Shown in pieces: positions 25,932 through 35,083 of a stretch of DNA of 42,515 nucleotides (the stretch's first letter is position 1; the number at the start of each line of letters is the position of its first letter). The notes under the pieces were generated by a model. It saw only the letters and a program-made list of their open reading frames with translations. It was not told the origin of the DNA and did not search any database. The stretch covers positions 1-42,515 of the forward strand of contig JAGRLZ010000072.1 of the NCBI GenBank assembly GCA_020441545.1. The letters run 5' to 3'. The position numbers and the translations under genes are program-made. This DNA comes from Xanthobacteraceae bacterium (lineage in GTDB: Bacteria > Pseudomonadota > Alphaproteobacteria > Rhizobiales > Xanthobacteraceae).

Positions 25932-26321
25932 CCGTCCAAAAAGCGTGCCGGGGCCGAATCCGGTCCATGGCAGTGCCGATCCGGCCCGCACGAACCCGAC
26001 GGATTGGTAAATCGATTATAGATCAATAGGCTATACGCAGCCTTTCGCAGCCAGTGTTCACGATAGGGGACGTTGCAGAACGAGGCGAACTCTGGATTTG
26101 ACATATTCCTTTGGCCGCAAGCCCTAGTTTGGACACAGGGCGCGGCCTATAGACACATCCGGCGCAGGCGGTGCAGAATCAGCGTAACCGCGGCGTCTGG
26201 TTGGAATGTCGCCGGCGGAAGGCCGGGACATCGGGTGGGATGGTCCGTGACCGATCGGCCGGCAAGGCTATCGTGTCGAGGCATCGCGTCGAGGCGCACA
26301 AACCAAAGCGGATAATCGAGA
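25932..26321 (+). other. 390-bp intergenic region upstream of PBP1A
   Basis: No gene is visible. A candidate promoter on the plus strand is TTGACA at 26098-26103, followed after 18 nt by CCCTAG at 26122-26127. It would give a leader of nearly 200 nt for the PBP1A gene. The -10 is weak, so the assignment is tentative. Confidence 0.35.
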
Positions 26322-28808
26322 ATGCGGCTTTTGTTCCGGTTCATGGGTTTCCTGTTCGCGGCAGGAACCATCGTGTTTCTGGTCGGGGTCGCGGCGGCTG
26401 CCGGGCTGATCTGGCATTTTTCCAAGGATCTGCCGGACTACACGCAGTTGCAGAACTACGAGCCGCCGGTGATGACGCGCGTCCATGCCTCGGACGGCTC
26501 GCTGCTCGCGGAATATTCCAGGGAGCGGCGCCTTTATCTGCCGATCCAGGCGGTGCCGAAGCTCGTGATCCACGCCTTCCTCGCGGCCGAAGACAAGAAC
26601 TTCTACGAGCACGGCGGCATCGATTACACCGGCATGGCCCGCGCCGCGCTGCTCTACGTCCAGAATTACGGTACCAACCGGCGTCCGCAGGGGGCCTCGA
26701 CCATCACCCAGCAGGTGGCGAAGAACTTCCTCCTGACCAACGAGGTGTCGTTCAAGCGCAAGATCAAGGAAGCGCTGCTGGCGATGCGCATCGAGCGCGC
26801 CTACTCCAAGGACAAGATTCTCGAGCTCTACCTCAACGAAATCTACCTCGGCCTCGGTGCCTACGGCATTGCGGCGGCGTCGCTGGTCTATTTCGACAAG
26901 TCGGTCAACGAACTGACCGTGGCGGAGGCGGCCTATCTCGCGGCGCTGCCGAAGGCGCCGTCCACGCTGCACCCGGTCAAGAATCGCGAGCGCGCCATCG
27001 AGCGCCGCAACTACGTGATCGATCGCCTGCTGGAGAACGGCTGGATCAAGCAGGCCGACGCCGACAAGGCCCGCAAGTCGCCGTTGATCGTGACCCCCCG
27101 CTCCAATGGAGCGCACACCTTCGCCGGCGAATATTTCGCCGAGGAGGTCCGGCGCGACCTGTTCGAGCGCTATGGCGAGAAGAAGCTCTACGAGGGCGGC
27201 CTTTCGGTTCGCACCTCGCTCGATCCGAAACTGCAGATCGATGCGCGCCGCGCCTTGACCAAGGGACTGGTCACCTATGACGAGGCGCACGGCTGGCGCG
27301 GCCCGGTCTCCAAGCTCGATATCTCAGGCGACTGGGGGGTCAAGCTCGCCAATGTGAAATCCCTGTCGGACATTTCGCCCTGGCGGATGGCGGTCGTGCT
27401 CGAAACCAGCGACCAGTCGGCGCGGATCGGATTCCAGCCCGGCCATGAACTGGGCGGCGCGGTCAGCAAGGAGCGCGAGACCGGGCTCATTACCCTGGAC
27501 GGCGTGAAATGGGCCAAGGCGGCTTCGGGGGCGAAGCGCGGCAAGAGGCCCAAGACCGTTTCCGAGGTGCTGTCGCCCGGCGACGTCATCTATGCCGATC
27601 CCCTGGTCGACAAGGACGGCAAGCCGGTCGAGGGCCAGTATCGCCTGCGCCAGTTGCCGGAGGTCTCCGGCGCGATGGTCGCCATGGATCCATGGACCGG
27701 CCGCGTGCTGGCGATGGTCGGCGGCTTCTCGTTCGACCAGAGCCAGTTCAATCGCGCGACGCAGGCTTATCGGCAACCGGGTTCGTCCTTCAAGCCGATC
27801 GTCTATTCATCGGCGCTCGACAACGGCTACACGCCCTCGACCGTGGTGATCGACGCCCCGATCGAGATCGACCAGGGGCAGGGCGGTGGCGTGTGGCGTC
27901 CGGAGAACTACTCGACCGGCAAGTATTACGGTCCCACCACGCTGCGGAACGCGCTGCGGCGCTCGCTCAACACCGTGACGGTACGGCTGGCGCAGGATAT
28001 CGGCATGCCGCTGATCGGCGAGTACGCCAAGCGGTTCGGCGTCTATGACGAACTGCCGAACTACCTGTCCTATTCGCTCGGTGCCGGCGAGACGACGGTG
28101 ATGCGGATGGTGACGGCGTATTCGATGTTTGCCAATGGCGGCCGCCGCATCAAGCCGACGCTGATCGACCGTATCCAGGACCGCTACGGCCACACCATCT
28201 ATCGGCACGACCAGCGCGAATGCCGCGGTTGCGATGCGCCGGGAGGCTGGAAGCACCAGCCCGAACCGCAACTGATCGACCGCCGCGAGCAGGTGCTGGA
28301 TCCGATGACCGCCTACCAGATCACCTCGATGATGGAGGGCGTGGTGCAGCACGGCACCGCGACCGTGGTGCGCGAGGTCGGCAAGCCGATCGCCGGCAAG
28401 ACCGGCACCACCAACGACGAGAAGGACGCATGGTTCGTCGGCTTCTCGCCGGACCTCGTGGTCGGCGTCTATGTCGGCTACGACAAGCCGCGCAATCTCG
28501 GCCGCGGCGGAACGGGCGGCCATCTCGCCGCGCCGATCGCCAAGGACTTCCTGAAGGTCGCGCTGGCCGACAAGCCGGCGATCCCGTTCAAGGTGCCGGC
28601 CGGAATCAAGCTGATCCGTGTCGATGCCAAGACCGGCATGCGGGCGGGGCCCGGCGACACCGGCCGGACCATCCTCGAGGCTTTCAAGCCGGGAACCGCG
28701 CCGCCGGACAATTACTCGGTGATCGGCATCGCCGATGTCGACGGCCAATCGGTTTCGCCGGACGCCGATCGCGCGATCATCCGGCCCGGCACCGGCGGGC
28801 TTTACTGA
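26322..28808 (+). CDS. mrcA: Penicillin-binding protein 1A (bifunctional, GT51 + transpeptidase)
   Basis: The 828-residue enzyme polymerises and cross-links peptidoglycan. It has a short cytoplasmic N terminus and one membrane anchor (about 8-31). The glycosyltransferase domain carries catalytic Glu90 in AAEDKNFYEHGGID and the RPQGASTITQQVAKN and KILELYLNEIYLG motifs. An OB-like insert (about 320-440) is characteristic of class A PBP1a. The transpeptidase domain has Ser488 in the SSFK motif, SLN at 548-550 and KTGTT at 693-697. The start at 26322 begins directly with the anchor. A strong terminator follows the stop. The amidase upstream acts on the same polymer. Confidence 0.97.
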   Translation: MRLLFRFMGFLFAAGTIVFLVGVAAAAGLIWHFSKDLPDYTQLQNYEPPVMTRVHASDGSLLAEYSRERRLYLPIQAVPKLVIHAFLAAEDKNFYEHGGIDYTGMARAALLYVQNYGTNRRPQGASTITQQVAKNFLLTNEVSFKRKIKEALLAMRIERAYSKDKILELYLNEIYLGLGAYGIAAASLVYFDKSVNELTVAEAAYLAALPKAPSTLHPVKNRERAIERRNYVIDRLLENGWIKQADADKARKSPLIVTPRSNGAHTFAGEYFAEEVRRDLFERYGEKKLYEGGLSVRTSLDPKLQIDARRALTKGLVTYDEAHGWRGPVSKLDISGDWGVKLANVKSLSDISPWRMAVVLETSDQSARIGFQPGHELGGAVSKERETGLITLDGVKWAKAASGAKRGKRPKTVSEVLSPGDVIYADPLVDKDGKPVEGQYRLRQLPEVSGAMVAMDPWTGRVLAMVGGFSFDQSQFNRATQAYRQPGSSFKPIVYSSALDNGYTPSTVVIDAPIEIDQGQGGGVWRPENYSTGKYYGPTTLRNALRRSLNTVTVRLAQDIGMPLIGEYAKRFGVYDELPNYLSYSLGAGETTVMRMVTAYSMFANGGRRIKPTLIDRIQDRYGHTIYRHDQRECRGCDAPGGWKHQPEPQLIDRREQVLDPMTAYQITSMMEGVVQHGTATVVREVGKPIAGKTGTTNDEKDAWFVGFSPDLVVGVYVGYDKPRNLGRGGTGGHLAAPIAKDFLKVALADKPAIPFKVPAGIKLIRVDAKTGMRAGPGDTGRTILEAFKPGTAPPDNYSVIGIADVDGQSVSPDADRAIIRPGTGGLY

Positions 28809-28824
28809 TCCCGTACCTTCGCGG

Positions 28825-28859
28825 CGTCGTCCATGGCTGGCAGGCATGGACGACGTTTT
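28825..28859 (+). terminator. Rho-independent terminator of the PBP1A gene
   Basis: A perfect 11-bp stem CGTCGTCCATG / CATGGACGACG with a 9-nt loop is followed by TTTT, 17 bp after the PBP1A stop. It separates PBP1A from prfB, which therefore probably has its own promoter in the 60 bp before its start. Confidence 0.85.
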
Positions 28860-28919
28860 CGCGGTTGATCGACCTCACCACCACAGCTAAATGATGCATC
28901 AGTTCAAGCGGGACGGACA

Positions 28920-30051
28920 ATGCGCGCTGAAATCGAGAAACTTGTCGAAGAGATCAAGCAGTCGGTCGGGCTGCTGAGGAGGCATCTTTGACGTCGATGC
29001 ATCGACGGTAAGGCTGGCCGAGCTCAACAAGCTCGCCGAAGACCCCGATCTCTGGAACGATCCCCAGAAGGCTCAGAAGCTGATGCAGGAGCGCACCTCG
29101 CTGGAGGATGCGCTGACCGGCATCGGCAAGGTCGAGCGCGAACTCGACGACAACGTCGAGATGATCGCGCTCGGCGAGGCCGAGAACGACGACGGCGTGG
29201 TGCAGGAAGCCGAAGCCGCGCTGAAGCAGCTCAAGAAGGAGGTCGCGCGGCGCGAGCTCGAGGCGCTGCTGTCGGGCGAGGCGGACCGCTTCGACACCTA
29301 TCTCGAAGTCCATGCCGGCGCCGGCGGCACCGAGAGCCAGGACTGGGCGGCGATGCTGCTGCGGATGTACACCCGCTGGGCCGAGAACCACGGCTTCAAG
29401 CTCGAATATCTCGAAGAGACGCAGGGCGAGGAAGCCGGCATCAAGTCGGCGACTATCCAGATCAGCGGCCACAACGCCTATGGCTGGCTGAAGACCGAAG
29501 CCGGCGTGCATCGCCTGGTGCGGATTTCGCCGTTCGATTCCAACGCGCGCCGCCACACCTCGTTTTCGAGCGTGGCGATCTATCCGGTGGTGGACGACTC
29601 GATCAAGATCGACATCAAGGAATCCGACGTGCGCGTCGATACGATGCGCTCCGGCGGCGCCGGCGGCCAGCACGTCAACAAGACCGAATCCGCGGTGCGC
29701 CTGACTCACATTCCCACCGGCGTCGCCGTGGTGTGCCAGGCCGGGCGGTCGCAACACAAGAACCGCGCGCAGGCGTGGGACATGCTGCGCGCGCGGCTCT
29801 ACGAGATCGAGTTGCAGAAGCGCGAGGAACAGGCGGCGGCCGATCAGGCGGCCAAGACCGATATCGGCTGGGGCCACCAGATCCGCTCATATGTCCTGCA
29901 GCCGTACCAGATGGTCAAGGACCTGCGCACCGGCGTGCAGACGTCCGACACCGCCGGCGTGCTCGACGGCGACCTCGACGAGTTCATGGCCGCGACGCTG
30001 GCGCAGAAGGCATTCGGCACCACGCCGGGCGCGATCGAGGATGTGGATTGA
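28920..30051 (+). CDS. prfB: Peptide chain release factor 2, expressed by +1 frameshifting
   Basis: The product, 376 residues after frameshifting, terminates translation at UGA and UAA. The zero frame from ATG 28920 encodes 23 codons ([23 protein letters not shown]) and meets TGA at 28989-28991. Translation continues in the +1 frame from GAC at 28990. The downstream frame shows the release-factor landmarks: the stop-codon recognition SPF motif ([15 protein letters not shown]), the catalytic GGQ loop ([21 protein letters not shown]) and [12 protein letters not shown] plain gene caller would miss the first 31 bp-plus segment or start at 29083. Only by joining the two frames is the full coiled N-terminal domain restored. 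Confidence 0.97.
28977..28992 (+). promoter_or_regulatory. prfB: prfB programmed +1 frameshift site
   Basis: AGGAGGCATCTTTGAC contains an internal Shine-Dalgarno-like AGGAGG three bases before the slippery CTT, followed by the in-frame stop TGA and C. This is the classical autoregulatory site: low RF2 lets the ribosome slip from CTT to TTT and make more RF2. Confidence 0.95.
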
Positions 30052-30071
30052 GCGGCGTATAGTTTTCTGTC

Positions 30072-30227
30072 ATGGCCGGATCTGTTCCGGCCATCCACGT
30101 CCCTCTTCCCGGGTTTCCCTTGGTGTCCTTCTGCTTTTGATGGAAAGATCTGGTCGTCATGCGCGGACTTGATCCGCGCATCCATCTCCTGAAAGGAATG
30201 ATGGATTGCCGGGGCAAGTCCGGCAAT
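30072..30227. repeat. Three REP-like hairpins after prfB
   Basis: Palindromes at 30072-30094 (ATGGCCGG/CCGGCCAT), 30159-30181 (ATGCGCGGA/TCCGCGCAT) and 30205-30227 (ATTGCCGG/CCGGCAAT) share the pattern GTCAT-stem-CTTG/AAGT-loop-stem-CCATC. This pattern is a common alphaproteobacterial intergenic repeat. They fill the gap between the convergent prfB and carbamoyltransferase genes and could end both transcripts. Confidence 0.7.
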
Positions 30228-30258
30228 GACGGTGTAACCAGCGGTCAGCTTGCTCGGA

Positions 30259-32421
30259 TCAAACGCGCGTCGACCGGGCTTGCATCCATTCCCGATGCCA
30301 TCGCGTGAAGCGGCCGCTGTCGCGCTCGCCGCCGTGCCACGCCGCGCGCACCGTGCCGTCGCTTGCGACCATGAACACGGCATCCATGCCTTTCGAGCGG
30401 CGCAGAGTCTCGACCGCCTGTTCCGGCGTCTGGGCGATCGGGCCTGCGACATTGAACGACGTGTTCACCGACACCTCGACGCCGATGCGGCGGCCGAGCG
30501 CCTTCAGATAGGCGTGGGTGAGGGGATCGTCGGCCTCGCGCACGATCTGGATGCGGCCGGTTCCGTCGGCATGGATCACCGACGGAATGACATCGCGTGC
30601 CTTCGGCTTCGAGCGCGCCGTCAGCACCATGTAGTTGTAGGCGTTGTAATCGGCATCGGACGCGCCATCCTCCAGTTCGAAGAAGTCGCGCGCGGCGTCC
30701 AGCGTCAGCATCGGCGCGAGCGGACGGATGGATTCGCGATACTTCACGCGCTCGTTCAGGCGCTCGCGGGTTTTCGGATCGCACGGATTGGCGAAGATCG
30801 AGCGATGGCCCAGCGCGCGCGGGCCGGTTTCCGCCGCGCCCTGCGACAGCGCGACGATGCCGCCGCTCGCGACGCAACTGGCGATCAGGTCGGCGACCGC
30901 CTCGCGCCCGTCGTCCGACGCCACATTGCCCACCACCATCGAGGCGATATCCGGCACGTCGAGCGCGTGCGCGATGTCGTCGTCGGGCGACGGCGTTCCG
31001 CACCAGAAGGCGTGCGTGAACGGCGCGCCGCGCGGGGCGCCGGCGAGATGGGCCAGCCACCATGCCGCGCCGATCGGCACGCCGGGATCGCTCGGCGTCG
31101 GCGGCACCCACAGGTGAAGCCGCGTGCGGCGGCCTTGCGCGGCCTCGAACCATGCCTCGTTGAAGTGCTCCAGCATCCGCATGCTTGCAAGCGCGTTCAG
31201 CGCGACGCCGCCGGAGAAGATCAGCTTGTTGGCGCCGGTCGATCGCAACAGGTGATCGACGATATGGATCAGCGCGTCTTCCAGCACCATCTGGGTCGCC
31301 GCCGCCTTGTCGAGGCGATCCTGCGTGTCGGGACGGTGCTGGATGTCCTCGACGCGCAGCACCGCATCGGGATTCCAGAGTTGATCCGGCGTCAGGGGCG
31401 CGCCGAGGATATCGATCAACGGCTGCTTGTAGGGATTGTCGAACGGGTCGCGATACCAGTTGGCGTAGTCGCGATTCAGATGAATTTCGCCGTTGGGGCT
31501 GAAGACGAGCACGTTCCTGAGACGCGCGTAATAGGGGTTGCTCGCGCGATCCATGTTGCCCCAGGCCGCGGCACCCATGTAACGGCCTTCGCTCGACAGC
31601 CAGGTCCAGCCGCCCTGCGTCGATGAAATGACGCTGTAGAATGCACCGAGCGAGTCGAACACGCTGTTGTTGCAATAGAGCGGCTGCATTTCACCGTTGC
31701 GGACCACGTAGTGCGACACCGAGCCGCGATCGCCGGTGCCATCGACGATGCCGATGGCAACAGGTTCGTCAGTCTCCCGAAACGGCGAGGACGCATACGG
31801 AAACCAGGCGTGGTTGTGGTGGTGCGGCAGGCAGATCAGGGGCACCGGCTCGGACAATCCGAACTGCTTGGCGAGAATGCGCGGCGTACGCCGTGTCTGG
31901 TCCAGGCGCCGGCGGTCGATTCCGATGGCATTCGGCACGGCCAGCAGCCTGAGGCTGCCCGGCGCTTCCTCGACGGTGGTGCGCAGCAGCGTGCCGAACA
32001 TCGCCGGGTAATCCCAGGTGGTGGCGAAGGCGGCGATATCGTCGATGTCGCGGCCCATGCTGCGCAGGGTCGCGCGCATCGCATCAAGCGAGCGATGCGG
32101 AAATTCCGTCGTGTGCTTGTTGCCGGAGAAACGTTCCTCCTCGTTGTTGAGGATGAGGCGGGGGCCATTCGCCTGCGTAACCTCGACGAGCGCGACGCCG
32201 GAATTATGCGTGCCCGAGGATGCGAGACCGGCGATGTAAACCGTCTCGCCGCGCTGCAGCCGCTCGCGGATGGCATCGATACGGGCATCGGCGAAAGGGC
32301 TGCCGGGACGATGGAAGCCCGCACGCCGCATCACGCGCGTGCTCAAGCCCTGCACGATGCGGAAAATGGCATTGGCCAACCGCGGATAGCTTGGCCCGAT
32401 ACGGCCTTTCGTAACGTTCAA
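30259..32421 (-). CDS. NodU/TobZ-type carbamoyltransferase
   Basis: The protein of about 720 residues uses carbamoyl phosphate and ATP to carbamoylate a hydroxyl group on a small molecule or glycan, as NodU, TobZ and CmcH do. The Kae1-like domain carries NNEEERFSGNKHTTEFP and the metal-binding PHHHNHAW (about 199-206), and later IVDGTGDRGSVSHYVV and IFSGGVALN. The C-terminal carbamoyltransferase domain has AETGPRALGHRSIFANP, YRESIRPLAPML and VNTSFNVAGPIAQTPEQAV. The frame opens at GTG 32457; TTG 32421 follows GGAGG by 7 nt and is preferred. No nodulation or antibiotic genes are near, so the acceptor is unknown. It lies downstream of the LytM and Bcp genes. Confidence 0.9.
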   Translation of the reverse strand: MNVTKGRIGPSYPRLANAIFRIVQGLSTRVMRRAGFHRPGSPFADARIDAIRERLQRGETVYIAGLASSGTHNSGVALVEVTQANGPRLILNNEEERFSGNKHTTEFPHRSLDAMRATLRSMGRDIDDIAAFATTWDYPAMFGTLLRTTVEEAPGSLRLLAVPNAIGIDRRRLDQTRRTPRILAKQFGLSEPVPLICLPHHHNHAWFPYASSPFRETDEPVAIGIVDGTGDRGSVSHYVVRNGEMQPLYCNNSVFDSLGAFYSVISSTQGGWTWLSSEGRYMGAAAWGNMDRASNPYYARLRNVLVFSPNGEIHLNRDYANWYRDPFDNPYKQPLIDILGAPLTPDQLWNPDAVLRVEDIQHRPDTQDRLDKAAATQMVLEDALIHIVDHLLRSTGANKLIFSGGVALNALASMRMLEHFNEAWFEAAQGRRTRLHLWVPPTPSDPGVPIGAAWWLAHLAGAPRGAPFTHAFWCGTPSPDDDIAHALDVPDIASMVVGNVASDDGREAVADLIASCVASGGIVALSQGAAETGPRALGHRSIFANPCDPKTRERLNERVKYRESIRPLAPMLTLDAARDFFELEDGASDADYNAYNYMVLTARSKPKARDVIPSVIHADGTGRIQIVREADDPLTHAYLKALGRRIGVEVSVNTSFNVAGPIAQTPEQAVETLRRSKGMDAVFMVASDGTVRAAWHGGERDSGRFTRWHREWMQARSTRV

Positions 32422-32517
32422 TCCCGCGCCTCCGATGTCGCAGCCGACATCAAGCACGATCGCCCGGAGGTATCAAGGCAACGCGCCGGCATCGTGGCGA
32501 AGCGAACGAATGCGATG

Positions 32518-33906
32518 TCAGTTCGCGGCGTAGCGTGCGCCGGCGCGAAGGAAACGCTGGGGATCGACCGCTTCGCCGTTGATGCGGGTTTCATAGTGAA
32601 GGTGCGGTCCGGTGGAACGCCCCGTCGAGCCGACCGCGCCGACGACCTGGCCGGTCCTGACGCGATCGCCTACCTTGACGCGGATCGCGGAGAGATGTCC
32701 GTAGCGCGTGGCGAGGCCGTTGCCGTGATCGATCTCGATCATGCGGCCGTAGCCTCCGGCCCATCCGGCGGTCACCACCTTGCCGGCCGCGGTCGCACGC
32801 ACGGGATCGCCCCTCGATGCACGGAAATCGAGACCCGTGTGCATCGCCGGGCGTCCCAGGAAGGGGTCGCTCCGAACGCCGAAACCCGACGACAGATCGA
32901 TCTTGCCGAACACCGGCTTGCGGTAGGGAACCGAGACCAGCGCATGCGACAGGCGCTCGGCCTGCGACCGCGCGATGTTCACGCGATAGAGTTCGCGTGC
33001 AAAGGCATCGGAGCCCGGTCCCAGTTTCACCGGCACATAGGGCCCGCCGACGGCCGCGCGCGGCACCGAGGCTTCGATGCGATTGGCGTCGAGACCCAGA
33101 TCGGCGATCAGGCCGCGCATCTTGCGGACCCGTGTCCTGAAGCTCGACTCAGCCGACTTCAGCAGGGCATTCTGCCGATGTTCGACATGGTCGAGGGAAG
33201 ATTGCAGGCGCGCGAGGGTGGCATCGAGTGCCCGTACCGACTTATGGTTCAGCCACGATTGCCGTTGCCGATGGGGCGTGGCGTCGTCGCCGATCGGCGA
33301 CGGCTTGTTGCGTCCGAACAGTTTGTCGGTCAGCGAGCGCGCGGACGGCTTGATCGAGCCGGTCGACTCGGTCTCGGGCAATCCGTTGAGCGCGGCCGTG
33401 CGGGAGTCGAGCGCCGCCTGCCGGCGCATCACCTGTTCCAGCTTCTGCTCGAACTGCTCCTGGTCCAGAAGCTGGCGGCTGGTGGTGCGATCGATGCGGG
33501 CACGCAATTCGGCGATCCGATCCTCGTAGGCGTATTGCATTTCGGCCTGGCGCGCGATCAACCGCGTCAGCACATCGTCCCGGAAGGTGAAATAGGTGGC
33601 CGTGGCGGCCGACCACACCCCGAGCAGGGTGACGGTGCCGACGACGATCCAGAACACCACCGGCCCGAACCGCACCTGCTTGCCGGCATGGGCGAGGGTG
33701 TAGCCGCTGCCCGTGCCTGCGGCCGCACGGGCCGGCGCGCCGGTCGCGCGGCCATGCGGCTTGGTGGGATGGGCGGCTGTGCTCTTGCCGTGCGGAGGCT
33801 GGGCAGCCGGGGCTCCGTGGGGGCGGCGGGCCGGATGTGCGGATCGCCCCGCATGATGATTGTGGTGCTGCGTGCGCTCGGAAAAATGACCAGACGAATG
33901 TGACAT
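32518..33906 (-). CDS. M23 family (LytM) peptidase, membrane-anchored
   Basis: This 462-residue protein has a cytoplasmic His/Pro/Ala-rich N terminus (1-75, with SGHFSERTQHHNHHAGRS) and one transmembrane helix at about 81-104. A coiled-coil region follows (110-175 and around 230-270), then a C-terminal LytM domain with the zinc ligands His356 and Asp360 (HTGLDFR) and His437 in HLHYE. An intact ligand set suggests an active endopeptidase that cuts peptidoglycan cross-links, rather than a pure activator of amidases. ATG 33906 is preceded by GGGAG and is preferred over the frame start at 33948. It lies 90 bp downstream of bcp on the same strand. Confidence 0.93.
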   Translation of the reverse strand: MSHSSGHFSERTQHHNHHAGRSAHPARRPHGAPAAQPPHGKSTAAHPTKPHGRATGAPARAAAGTGSGYTLAHAGKQVRFGPVVFWIVVGTVTLLGVWSAATATYFTFRDDVLTRLIARQAEMQYAYEDRIAELRARIDRTTSRQLLDQEQFEQKLEQVMRRQAALDSRTAALNGLPETESTGSIKPSARSLTDKLFGRNKPSPIGDDATPHRQRQSWLNHKSVRALDATLARLQSSLDHVEHRQNALLKSAESSFRTRVRKMRGLIADLGLDANRIEASVPRAAVGGPYVPVKLGPGSDAFARELYRVNIARSQAERLSHALVSVPYRKPVFGKIDLSSGFGVRSDPFLGRPAMHTGLDFRASRGDPVRATAAGKVVTAGWAGGYGRMIEIDHGNGLATRYGHLSAIRVKVGDRVRTGQVVGAVGSTGRSTGPHLHYETRINGEAVDPQRFLRAGARYAAN

Positions 33907-33996
33907 CAGCACTCCCGCGCCGCCGGGAACGATTCCGGTTCGGCTCAAAACTGCTGATGATTTGACCTGTTCATGGTTAATTTTCAGAGAACGGCA

Positions 33997-34875
33997 TCAG
34001 GCCGGCCGGACGTAGGCAAGCACCTCGTCGGCATGGCCGTCGACCTTCACGTTGCGCCAGACCTTGCGGATGCGGCTGTCCGGACCGACCACAACCGTCG
34101 TGCGAATAATGCCGAGGAAAGTCCTGCCATACATCGACTTTTCGCCCCACACGCCGAACGCCTCGAGAGCGTCGTGGTTCTCGTCGGACAACAGCGGCAT
34201 GGCCAGGTCGTGCTTGTCACGAAAGGCTTCCTGGGCACGCCGGGGATCGGCCGAGATGCCGACGATGTCGGTTTTCGCCGCGTCGAAGTCGGCCGCGAGC
34301 CGGGAGAAGTCCATCGCCTCCTTGGTGCAGCCGGGCGTATCCGCGCGCGGATAGAAGAAGATGACAAGATTGCGGCCCATGGCCGGCGCCAGCGGCATGC
34401 GGTCGCCGCCATCGCGGGGAAGCGTCAGGGCCGGCAGCCGGCTGCCTTCCCGCAGCGGCGTGGCGGCCGGCGTCACCGCGGGCGTCGACTCGACCGCCGC
34501 CGGCTTGCGGGAAGTCTTCGGGGGCGTTTTGGATTTCGAGGAAGATTTGGACTTCAGCGGAGCGTTCGCCTTCGGACGGGTTTGGGCCGGCGCCCTGGCA
34601 GTCGCCTTGGTCGCAGGCGCGGCACGCTTCCGGGCAGGGGCTTTGGCGGGAGCAGACGTCGACCGGGCGGCCCTGGTCGCGCGCGTCTTCGCAGCGCCAG
34701 CCTTGGCTGCTTTTTTTGCGCCGGCTTTTGCCGGAGCGCCCTTCGCCCCGGATTTCCTTGCGCCCGACCCGGCGGCCTTCGCGGGTCTGGCGGCACCGCT
34801 GCCGGCCTTCGACGACGCGCGAGTCCCCCTGGCGGCCGTTGATTTGGAGGATTTCTTGCGCGTTTTCTTGGACAT
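33997..34875 (-). CDS. bcp: Bcp-type peroxiredoxin with a histone-H1-like N-terminal tail
   Basis: The 292-residue protein combines about 140 residues of Lys/Ala/Arg/Ser/Pro-rich sequence (many KA, KS and AAK steps, no Cys or aromatic residues) with a C-terminal AhpC/TSA fold: VIFFYPRADTPGCTKEAMDFS with peroxidatic Cys183, then DIVGISADPRRAQEAF and GVWGEKSMYGRTFLGIIRTT. Bcp enzymes reduce hydrogen and organic peroxides with thioredoxin. Many have a resolving Cys five residues after the first (TPGCTxExxxF region). Here that position is not Cys and Cys183 is the only cysteine in the protein. The tail resembles AlgP or histone H1 C-terminal domains and may bind DNA or other polyanions. ATG 34875 has AAGGAAGG upstream. 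It is divergent from the AsmA-like gene. Confidence 0.93.
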   Translation of the reverse strand: MSKKTRKKSSKSTAARGTRASSKAGSGAARPAKAAGSGARKSGAKGAPAKAGAKKAAKAGAAKTRATRAARSTSAPAKAPARKRAAPATKATARAPAQTRPKANAPLKSKSSSKSKTPPKTSRKPAAVESTPAVTPAATPLREGSRLPALTLPRDGGDRMPLAPAMGRNLVIFFYPRADTPGCTKEAMDFSRLAADFDAAKTDIVGISADPRRAQEAFRDKHDLAMPLLSDENHDALEAFGVWGEKSMYGRTFLGIIRTTVVVGPDSRIRKVWRNVKVDGHADEVLAYVRPA

Positions 34876-35083
34876 ACGCCTTCCTTTCGTCGCTTTCGGC
34901 GGGTCAATGTCGCGATGGGCAGCCCGCTGCATCGCGCCGCAATGAGCGGGCGTTCGTGACTGGGCAAATCGATCGACCCCGAGGTATGGTTACAGGGGAT
35001 TCGACGGATCGTCCCTTGCTTCTTGCGCGCCTGAATGTCCGGGTGTGCGAAAAAGTATCAATTTGAATTGAGGATTGGCAGTG

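Noticed and set aside
26005..26025. FNR-like palindrome upstream of PBP1A
   Set aside because: The half sites are TCGAT and ATCAA with a 5-nt gap, so both sequence and spacing miss the consensus.
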